Assembly: GCA_031264865.1 (NCBI GenBank)
Contig: JAISDJ010000177.1
Location: forward strand, 1-36,973
Length of the DNA stretch: 36,973 bases
Reading direction: 5' to 3'
Source: Tannerellaceae bacterium
GTDB taxonomy: Bacteria; Bacteroidota; Bacteroidia; Bacteroidales; Tannerellaceae
The notes beneath the pieces were generated by a model. It did not search any database. It was given only the letters and a program-made list of their open reading frames with translations, and was not told the DNA's origin. Below are positions 30,420 to 36,973 of this stretch, piece after piece; the stretch's first letter is position 1; the number at the start of each line of letters is the position of its first letter. The position numbers were made by a program, and so were the translations under genes.

Positions 30420-31424
30420 TTAATAGTTGAAAGTCACTCTCCAGATATTGGCAACTCCTTCCGCATTTCCTCGCTGAGAGATGAAGTAAATGTATTTTCC
30501 ATCTTTGCTCCATACCGGACTTAGATCATCTGTGGCATGATAAGTAATTTGGGTGAAATCCGTTCCATCTATACGGGCTGCGAATATGTCGGTATTCAAA
30601 AAGGAGGCTTTGGGACTTATTGGGATTTTGTTGCTTCCAACAAATAAAATCCATTTCCCATCCGGAGACAATGCCGGAGAAGTAAAACTACGGTCACGAT
30701 CAGATATAATATTTTCTTCCACTCCGGTTTCATAATTAATTTTCCAAATCTCTCCTCTTCCTTCTACATTCATGCGGGAACAGAAAAAAGAATTTGTGTT
30801 GGAAATAGGAAATGGATTAATTCCGTTGGTGTAATTAGACAAAAAATTGTTCTGGATATCGTAATTCCAGATACTGAGATTATTCTTCTCTTGACGGGCA
30901 AAAAATATGTATCTCATGTCGGCAGAATATACTGGAGAGTAATCTTGATTACCAGTGGTTATTTGACGACAAGAGTAACCACTACTGGCGCTTGTTTGAA
31001 AAATCTGATTGGTATTTCCTCTTCTTTCGGAAAAACAGATCAATGTTCCGTCCGGTGAATAAGAGAAATCTATTACATTGGAACGATTGGTGCGTTGGGT
31101 GCTTCCTCCTTGTTTTTCTAATTCTTTGATAAATATATTTGTTTCATTATTTCGATAGGAAATATATGCGATACTTTTTCCATCGGGAGAAACATCTATA
31201 ATCCGGCCGGAAAACCAATTGAGATTACTAAAGGGTTTCGAAAATGACGCGGAAGAACGTCTTACAACCGGCATGTAAAGGTAATCACTTGGAGCTGTAA
31301 CTTGCATAAAGTCGAGTCCCTTTTCTTCAGGAACGGATACAACTGAATAATCGACCCTTTGAGCAGATAGGCACTGCATCGCCAGCAAAAAGAGGACGAA
31401 TAAAATATTTTTTCGAATCAACAT
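30420..31424 (-). CDS. Secreted PD40/TolB-like beta-propeller protein
   Basis: 334 aa; signal peptide MLIRKNILFVLFLLAMQCLSAQ. Several WD40-like PD40 blades are evident: GRIIDVSPDGKSIAYISYRNNETNIFIKEL, NVIDFSYSPDGTLICFSERRGNTNQIF, QDYSPVYSADMRYIFFARQEKNNLSIWNYD, RSFTSPALSPDGKWILFVGSNK and DDLSPVWSKDGKYIYFISQRG. The whole mature protein is one propeller, with no peptidase or peptidoglycan-binding domain. Such propellers bind proteins or peptides in the periplasm. It is the first gene of operon 2, with the promoter at 31634-31663 and a leader hairpin 17 nt before its start. The sister operon has no counterpart to it. Confidence 0.8.
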   Translation of the reverse strand: MLIRKNILFVLFLLAMQCLSAQRVDYSVVSVPEEKGLDFMQVTAPSDYLYMPVVRRSSASFSKPFSNLNWFSGRIIDVSPDGKSIAYISYRNNETNIFIKELEKQGGSTQRTNRSNVIDFSYSPDGTLICFSERRGNTNQIFQTSASSGYSCRQITTGNQDYSPVYSADMRYIFFARQEKNNLSIWNYDIQNNFLSNYTNGINPFPISNTNSFFCSRMNVEGRGEIWKINYETGVEENIISDRDRSFTSPALSPDGKWILFVGSNKIPISPKASFLNTDIFAARIDGTDFTQITYHATDDLSPVWSKDGKYIYFISQRGNAEGVANIWRVTFNY

Positions 31425-31440
31425 TTCTTTTTTGTTTTAC

Positions 31441-31458
31441 GTCCGATCCTCATCAGAC
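31441..31458 (-). promoter_or_regulatory. Leader hairpin copy C, upstream of the PD40 gene
   Basis: GTCTGAT-GAGG-ATCGGAC on the minus strand, 17 nt before the start codon at 31424. The loop GAGG resembles a ribosome-binding sequence. The leader 31459-31627 also holds a 7-nt pair TTTGTCC/GGACAAA and a T-run after GTCCGCGC, so it may be an attenuating leader. The gap 31425-31732 contains no gene. Confidence 0.55.
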
Positions 31459-31633
31459 ATGAATTATAACTTAGGGATTTTATTTGTCCTTTATATGTTT
31501 TAAGGTACGCACATAAAAAAAGCGCGGACAAAGCTCTCTATAATAGAGGTTAACACTTTTTCCAATAGTTTAAAATACGCGTATTCTTACACTTTTTTAT
31601 TCCATAGGCAATAATATAGGATCAGTTTCTATG

Positions 31634-31663
31634 CAAAAGTATAAAATTCTCTGATATAACAAA
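31634..31663 (-). promoter_or_regulatory. Promoter of operon 2 (PD40 gene)
   Basis: On the minus strand TTTG (31660-31663) and TACTTTTG (31634-31641), 18 nt apart, match the Bacteroidetes consensus exactly and are identical in layout to the operon 1 promoter. Expected leader length is about 200 nt. Confidence 0.75.
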
Positions 31664-31732
31664 ATATTTCAACAATTCTTCGGAGACTTGGGGTTATATT
31701 CCTTGAGAAAGGGTTGGTATGAAATTTCATAT

Positions 31733-32620
31733 TTACATCTTTTTATAATCGCTCGGCGACATGCCCGTTTTTCGTTTAAAGTATTTTCCGAAAAAAGACT
31801 GTGAAGGGAAATTCAGTTCGTTGCTGATTTGTTGGACGGTCATATTTGTTGATTTCAGAAGCGCTTTGGCTTCGAGTATTACAGAATCTTCAATCCAGTC
31901 GGAAGCTGATTTACCTGTGGCCGACTTGATTACCTGCGACAGATATTTTGGTGTAAGGTTGAGCTTATCGGCGTAAAAGGCCGTTTCGCGTTCATGGCGG
32001 TAATTTTCACGAACAAGTTTTGTAAACTCTTCTGTCAGCAGGCCTTGACGAGTTTGCACCGTTGTTTCAACATGTTTTGGAAAATACGTATAAGCCATAT
32101 AGAAAAACATCTGTGTTAAATGTTTAACCATTTCCAAACGATAGGGATTATCGGTCATCGTTATTATTTTCTTTATCATCAAAAAATATTTTCGGACAAC
32201 CGACATATCTTTCGGATCGAGTTGAGCGTATGGCTTTTCCGTAATAGCAGTTGCCATAGACAATCGTTTGTCGATGCCGGGCAACATTTCGGGTGCGAAA
32301 TGGTTTGACACAACAAGACAATAACCTGTAAAATCGTCACTGATCTGTTCATAATGCAATATTTGATGAGGTAGAATAATGGTTACAAAAGGGGCGGTCA
32401 AACTGTAAGGCTTGAAATCAATCGTACCGCTTCCTGTTCCTTTGGTACAAAACACAATAAACAACATATCAAATTTGAAGGGATAACTAAAGATGGGAGT
32501 ATTCACATTCGTAAAATCATCGAATAAAATAATGTCGTTGCCGATGCTTGCGCTTTTTACATTGTTTATATTGTTTATTATGTCCATTTGCCACGATAAC
32601 GGCGTTACCTTCTTTTCCAT
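31733..32620 (-). CDS. AraC-family transcriptional regulator
   Basis: 295 aa from the ATG at 32620 (MEKKVTPLSWQMDIINNINN); 39 further upstream codons are open but look like non-coding DNA. The N-terminal half is a cupin-like effector domain (FSYPFKFDMLFIVFCTKGTGSGTIDFKPYSL). The C-terminal ~100 residues contain two helix-turn-helix motifs: FYADKLNLTPKYLSQVIKSATGKSASDWIED and VQQISNELNFPSQSFFGKYFKRKTGMSPSDYKK, the AraC signature. It is divergent from an RND efflux operon 221 nt away, which it probably controls in response to a small molecule. The length is normal. Confidence 0.9.
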   Translation of the reverse strand: MEKKVTPLSWQMDIINNINNVKSASIGNDIILFDDFTNVNTPIFSYPFKFDMLFIVFCTKGTGSGTIDFKPYSLTAPFVTIILPHQILHYEQISDDFTGYCLVVSNHFAPEMLPGIDKRLSMATAITEKPYAQLDPKDMSVVRKYFLMIKKIITMTDNPYRLEMVKHLTQMFFYMAYTYFPKHVETTVQTRQGLLTEEFTKLVRENYRHERETAFYADKLNLTPKYLSQVIKSATGKSASDWIEDSVILEAKALLKSTNMTVQQISNELNFPSQSFFGKYFKRKTGMSPSDYKKM

Positions 32621-32744
32621 CTTTCTTTTTTTAATAAGGTTAGAAAGATACAACTTTTCAGCGCTTTGTTCCAAAAATAATTTCTTTATTCCGGAAAATA
32701 AATCTTTTTTCCATCTTTTAGTGCAATTTTTAGGCAATATTGAC

Positions 32745-32776
32745 CTTGTGCCGTCTTAGAAACAATCCTAATTTTG
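32745..32776 (+). promoter_or_regulatory. Promoter of the RND efflux operon
   Basis: A -7 box TAATTTTG (32769-32776) fits TAnnTTTG exactly. CTTG (32745-32748), 20 nt upstream, is one base off the -33 TTTG. The adaptor start codon follows 65 nt later. Confidence 0.6.
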
Positions 32777-32841
32777 CGACCGAAAATTTAATCGTAAAAA
32801 AATGAATAAGTCGAATAAAATTAAAACACATAATTAATAAA

Positions 32842-33882
32842 ATGGATCATTATTTGAAAATAAGCCTTGCGGCACTATTGCTGTGTGCCTTTGCCGCCTG
32901 TTCCAAACAAAAAGGAACGCAAATGCAGGAGAAAATCATACCTGTGAAAGTGATGGAAATTATCGCAACGCAAACGGCAAACGAACAAAATTATGTCGGT
33001 ACGGTGGAAGAATCGGTTGCCGTTTCGCTCTCGTTTTCAAATACGGGAACGGTGGAACAGGTACTTGTGTCTGAAGGACAAAGGGTAGCCAAAGGCCAGT
33101 TGCTTGCCACGCTCAACGCCACGACGGCGCAGAATGCCTATGATGCCTCGCAGGCAAAACTCGTGCAGGCGCAAGATGCTTACGACCGACTTGTAAAAGT
33201 TCACGAGAGTGGCAGTTTGCCCGATATTAAATTTGTAGAAATAGAAACGGGCTTGCAGCAAGCGAAATCTATGGCTGCCGTTAGTAAAAAATCACTAGAC
33301 GACTGTAAAATGTATGCTCCGCGCAACGGCGTGATTGCTACCCGCAGCATTGAAGTCGGTGAAAGCGCAATGCCCGGTATGTCGGCGTTCAAACTTGTAT
33401 CGGTGGATAAAGTGAATGTAAAAATACCCGTTCCGGAAAACGAAATCGGCGGTGTTCAAACCGGACAAGCAGCAAGCATTACCGTTCCTGCACTCAACAA
33501 CGCCGTTTTTACCGGAAAAATCGAGATGAAAGGTGTTGCCGCCAATGCATTGTCGCACACTTACGAGGCGAAAATCGGAATTGATAATAATACGCAGATG
33601 AAAGATATTCTGCTGCCCGGAATGGTTTGTAAAGTCTCTCTGGCTACCGAAAGCAGTATAACGGCCTTTGTTGTGCCTAATCATGCTATCCAAATTTCAC
33701 CCGACGGCAAATGCTTTGTCTGGTTGGCAGAAGATAATACCGCCCGTCGCTGCTTTGTCAAGACAGGTAGTTTGGCCAATGACGGAATTGTTGTTACCGA
33801 AGGACTTCAGGCAGGCAGTAAAATCATTGTCGAAGGATTTCAGAAAATAAGTGAAGGAATGAAAATTTCAATTACGAACTAA
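32842..33882 (+). CDS. RND efflux periplasmic adaptor (membrane fusion lipoprotein)
   Basis: 346 aa; lipoprotein signal MDHYLKISLAALLLCAFAAC. Adaptor domains in order are a beta-barrel/lipoyl half (VGTVEESVAVSLSFSNTGTVEQVLVSEGQRVAKGQLLATLN), a short alpha-hairpin (AYDASQAKLVQAQDAYDRLVKVHES...), the second lipoyl half (CKMYAPRNGVIATRSIEVGESAMPG), a beta-barrel and a membrane-proximal domain (GIVVTEGLQAGSKIIVEGFQKISEGMKI). It links the inner-membrane pump encoded 11 nt downstream to an outer-membrane channel, not in this window. Transcribed from its own promoter opposite an AraC-type regulator. Substrate not predictable. Confidence 0.92.
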   Translation: MDHYLKISLAALLLCAFAACSKQKGTQMQEKIIPVKVMEIIATQTANEQNYVGTVEESVAVSLSFSNTGTVEQVLVSEGQRVAKGQLLATLNATTAQNAYDASQAKLVQAQDAYDRLVKVHESGSLPDIKFVEIETGLQQAKSMAAVSKKSLDDCKMYAPRNGVIATRSIEVGESAMPGMSAFKLVSVDKVNVKIPVPENEIGGVQTGQAASITVPALNNAVFTGKIEMKGVAANALSHTYEAKIGIDNNTQMKDILLPGMVCKVSLATESSITAFVVPNHAIQISPDGKCFVWLAEDNTARRCFVKTGSLANDGIVVTEGLQAGSKIIVEGFQKISEGMKISITN

Positions 33883-33893
33883 CGACAAAAGCG

Positions 33894-36800
33894 ATGCAAA
33901 AAAACAATACAATCATTGAATGGGCCATGCAAAACCGGCAAATTATTATTTTGTTGGTCGCCGCGTTGTTTATTGCGGGAATTTACTCGTTGGTGATGAT
34001 GTCGAAGCAAGAAATGCCCGAATATACCATTCGTCAGGGTGTTGTTGTCGGCGTGTATCCGGGTGCTGGTTCGCAGATGGTAGAGGAACAAATGACCAAA
34101 CCGCTCGAACGCTACCTTTTTACTTACGCTGAAGTGAAACGTGCCAAAACCACGTCCAAATCGGAAGAAGGAATTTGCTACATCTTTGTGGAATTGGCCG
34201 ACGATGTGAAAGATAAAAACGTGGTTTGGAGTAAAATCAAACATGGCCTGACACAGTTTAAATCTTCTCTACCCACTGGCGTTTTGGCAGTGATTGCCAA
34301 CGATAACTTCGGCGATGTGTCTTCGCTGCTCATCACCATGGAATCGGACGATAAAACCTACCGCGAACTCGACAATTACGCCGACGGACTGGAAGACCGC
34401 CTACGCTGCGTGCCTACAGTTGCTAATGTACGACGTTTCGGTTCTCAAAAGGAACAAATTACCATTTATGTTGACAACGAAAAACTGTCGGCTTATGGTA
34501 TCGGCTCCAAAATGCTTATGGCAAACCTCTTTGCGCAAGGTTTTACCACTACAAGCGGTACACTGGAAAACAGCCGGAATGTTATGCCGATTCATATTGC
34601 AGAGAGTTTTCACAGCGAACAAGAAATTGCCGGCCAGATTATTTTTTCCTCACCACAGGGTGATGTGGTGCGCGTGAAAGACATCGGACGGGTGGTGCGC
34701 GAATATCCCAAAGCCGACAGTTACATTACCCACAACGGGCGGAAATGCGTACTGTTGTCGGTCGAAGTTAATCCTTCAGCAAACATTATCGCTTTTGGGA
34801 AAGAAGTCAATGAGGTGTTGGACAAATTCAAAGCCGAACAACCTGAAAGCGTGAATATCAATCGAATCGTAGACCAGCCTGAAATAGTTGGTGCGTCCAT
34901 CAACCATTTTTTGATGGAACTGCTGATTGCCATTCTCGCCGTTGTGCTTGTAACGATGATTTTGTTGCCCTTCCGTGTGGCGGCGGTGGCGGCAACGTCT
35001 ATTCCCATTACCATCGGCATCACGCTTGCAGTCATGTTTATGACAGGTATTCCGTTGAATATGATTACGCTGGCAGGATTGATTGTAGTGTTAGGTATGA
35101 TTGTGGATAACTCCATTGTGGTGGTAGACAGTTACATCGACAAGCTCGACAGTGGCAAAGACCGTTGGGAATCGACTATCCGCAGCGCACAGGAATATTT
35201 CAAGTCTATTCTGTCGGCAACGCTTGCCATCAGCATTACCTTTTTCCCGCTGCTGTTTGTTACCACAGGCACTATTCACGATTTTCTGATACATTTTCCC
35301 TGGGCGATTGGAATCACGCTCACTATTTCGCTGATTGTGGCGATGCTAGTTATTCCGATTATTCAATATTTCCTGATTAAAAAAGGCCTTGTTCAACTGA
35401 AAAAGGAAAGTGGGAAACAAGATAGAAAATCTATTCTCGACTATGTTCAATCGACTTACGAGCGTCTGCTTGCTACTGTTTTTACCTATCCGAAAACCAC
35501 CCTTGCTATTGCCCTTGCGAGTGTTGTGGCAGGTGGATTGATTTTTATAAATATTCCGCAAAGAATGATGCCGATTGCCGAGCGCGATCAGTTTGCCGTT
35601 GAAATTTATTTGCCACAGGGTAGTCCGCTCGATAAAACTGCCTCTGTGTGCGACAGTTTGGAAAACATCTTACGGGCAGATGAGCGCGTCAAATCCGTTT
35701 CCGCATTTATCGGTACAAGTTCGCCGCGCTTTCATGTGGTCTATGCGCCCAATATGCCGTCGAAAGCCTACGGACAATTTATTGTCAATACCATTTCGAA
35801 TAAGGCGACCGAAGAAATGTTGGACGATTACACCAACAACTATGCCTATTATTTCCCTGAAGCCTATGTCAGGTTTAAACAGCTTGATTTTCAGGCTGTC
35901 GATGCACCGGTAGAAGTTCGGCTTATCGGCGAAAATATTGAAAGTTTGAAAACACAGGCGGAAAAAATAAGCAATTATCTGCAATCGCTCGACGAATGTT
36001 CGTGGGTGCGTACAAGTTTCGATACTCCAGTTCAGGGAGCGAAAATAGAACTCGACCTTGACGAAACTTCGCGTTTGGGAATTAACAAAACATTGGTTTC
36101 CCTGGGTATTTCATCGGGCTTGACGGGTATGAAAATCAGTGATCTATGGGAAGGAAACTATGCTGTGCCTGTGTGCATCGAGCCGGAAAAAGCCGACAAT
36201 ACAGTTTCTGATTTGCAAAATGTACAGATTTCCGGATTACTTGGAGCGGCTGTCCCCTTGCGGCAAATCGGTCATATTACGCCCGAATGGGAAGAAGGCT
36301 ATATCACGCACCGCAACGGTTTAAGAACATTGAGCGTTCTTGCCGACATAAAGCGCGGTGAATACGCTAATAAGGTTTTTGCAAAAATGAGTCGTTATGT
36401 TGATAGCGAGATAGCACCGCAACTGCCCACCGGAGTGGAATATGAATATGGTGGCTTGTCTGAGTTTGAAGACGAAACGATGTCGCCGATGTATCTGGGA
36501 ATGGTTATTTCGTTTGTCATCATGTTCTTCATTCTTATCTTCCATTTCCGCAAAATTAAAATGGCGGTTATCATTATGCTTGCCTCTTCGTTAAGCATCT
36601 TTGGAGCGGCGTTCGGCGTGTGGGTTTTGAACATTGATTTCAGCGCCTTTGCTATTTTGGGCATTATAGGACTGGTCGGTATAATCATTCGTAATGGTAT
36701 AATTATGTTCGATTACATCGAATTTCTGCGGTTCGTACGTGGCGAGACGGTTCGACAGGCCGCTTTTGAAGCCGGGAAACGCAGGATGCGCCCCATATTC

Positions 36801-36973
36801 CTTACTTCCGCCTGCGCCTCCATGGGCGTGTTGCCGATGATTATCAGTGCAAGCCCGATGTGGTCGGGTATGGCGGCAATCATCTTCTTCGGAACGCTGA
36901 TTTCGATGACGTTGATCGTTACCGTGTTGCCGGTAGTGTATTGGCTGGTTTACAGAAAGCAAGATGAAATTTA
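33894..36973 (+). CDS. RND-family inner-membrane efflux permease (3' end at window edge)
   Basis: 1026 codons are open from the ATG at 33894 to the edge, where the last codon begins TA; the gene is therefore essentially complete and may end exactly there. It starts MQKNNTIIEWAMQNRQIIIL, the usual first transmembrane helix. Periplasmic porter domains alternate with two six-helix bundles (ELLIAILAVVLVTMILLPF, MYLGMVISFVIMFFILIFHF). The proton-relay helices read GLIVVLGMIVDNSIVVVDS (Asp kept, the second Asp of AcrB is Asn) and GLVGIIIRNGIIMFDY (Arg in place of the TM10 Lys). Such DN pairs occur in other RND pumps. It forms a tripartite efflux system with the adaptor upstream and probably an outer-membrane factor beyond the window. 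Confidence 0.9.
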   Translation, partial: MQKNNTIIEWAMQNRQIIILLVAALFIAGIYSLVMMSKQEMPEYTIRQGVVVGVYPGAGSQMVEEQMTKPLERYLFTYAEVKRAKTTSKSEEGICYIFVELADDVKDKNVVWSKIKHGLTQFKSSLPTGVLAVIANDNFGDVSSLLITMESDDKTYRELDNYADGLEDRLRCVPTVANVRRFGSQKEQITIYVDNEKLSAYGIGSKMLMANLFAQGFTTTSGTLENSRNVMPIHIAESFHSEQEIAGQIIFSSPQGDVVRVKDIGRVVREYPKADSYITHNGRKCVLLSVEVNPSANIIAFGKEVNEVLDKFKAEQPESVNINRIVDQPEIVGASINHFLMELLIAILAVVLVTMILLPFRVAAVAATSIPITIGITLAVMFMTGIPLNMITLAGLIVVLGMIVDNSIVVVDSYIDKLDSGKDRWESTIRSAQEYFKSILSATLAISITFFPLLFVTTGTIHDFLIHFPWAIGITLTISLIVAMLVIPIIQYFLIKKGLVQLKKESGKQDRKSILDYVQSTYERLLATVFTYPKTTLAIALASVVAGGLIFINIPQRMMPIAERDQFAVEIYLPQGSPLDKTASVCDSLENILRADERVKSVSAFIGTSSPRFHVVYAPNMPSKAYGQFIVNTISNKATEEMLDDYTNNYAYYFPEAYVRFKQLDFQAVDAPVEVRLIGENIESLKTQAEKISNYLQSLDECSWVRTSFDTPVQGAKIELDLDETSRLGINKTLVSLGISSGLTGMKISDLWEGNYAVPVCIEPEKADNTVSDLQNVQISGLLGAAVPLRQIGHITPEWEEGYITHRNGLRTLSVLADIKRGEYANKVFAKMSRYVDSEIAPQLPTGVEYEYGGLSEFEDETMSPMYLGMVISFVIMFFILIFHFRKIKMAVIIMLASSLSIFGAAFGVWVLNIDFSAFAILGIIGLVGIIIRNGIIMFDYIEFLRFVRGETVRQAAFEAGKRRMRPIFLTSACASMGVLPMIISASPMWSGMAAIIFFGTLISMTLIVTVLPVVYWLVYRKQDEI

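Overview
The window looks like a chromosomal segment of a Bacteroidales bacterium (Bacteroides/Parabacteroides-like). The evidence is a SusC/SusD pair, promoters of the Bacteroidetes type (TTTG / TAnnTTTG), a DUF3244 protein beside a TPR-type membrane regulator, an Xaa-His dipeptidase, and many small lipoproteins. No rRNA or tRNA gene was seen.

Left end (1-3.9 kb, minus strand, visibly AT-rich): one end of a GG-Bacteroidales type peptide natural-product (RiPP) locus. In transcription order it has a short LanC-like protein, a family-4 glycosyltransferase, a 6-bladed beta-propeller lipoprotein, a small double-glycine precursor with a four-Cys core, a hairpin, and the first 73 codons of what is probably the peptide maturase. 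The LanC-like gene abuts a PAS/LuxR-type regulator that stops after its PAS part, which suggests the island's edge. Beyond it lie a DUF3244 protein and a TPR/HTH membrane regulator.

6.5-9.3 kb: a stand-alone VirE/VapE-type ATPase gene flanked by about 88-nt imperfect inverted repeats. The unit also contains a tandem array of four 22-nt units and a long GC-rich palindrome. A HicA-HicB toxin-antitoxin pair follows, with its own operator-like palindrome; the hicA reading frame has a stop at codon 4 of its upstream start.

9.5-22.7 kb: core-like functions. These are a hybrid two-component sensor, pepD, an unexplained 0.55-kb intergenic stretch, a SusC-SusD-TIM-barrel (Tat-exported) nutrient operon, and a convergent two-gene operon of secreted peptidases (M28 peptidase and isoaspartyl peptidase).

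22.9-31.7 kb: a TonB-dependent receptor with a TPR partner on the plus strand, facing two minus-strand operons that are diverged copies of one ancestral operon. Both start from near-identical promoters and long leaders, with a small hairpin just before the first start codon. Operon 1 carries a lipoprotein, an outer-membrane-barrel fragment, an 84-aa Cys-rich peptide and a MauE/thioredoxin-like redox protein. Operon 2 carries a PD40 beta-propeller protein, a remnant of the lipoprotein gene, two intact barrel genes and a remnant of the MauE gene. A 126-bp MITE-like element sits in the leader of operon 1, and five 22-nt tandem repeats follow operon 2. This duplicated envelope/redox cassette and the RiPP locus are the best candidates for undescribed systems.

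31.7-37 kb: an AraC-type regulator divergent from an RND efflux adaptor and permease. The permease runs to the window edge and lacks at most its last few bases.
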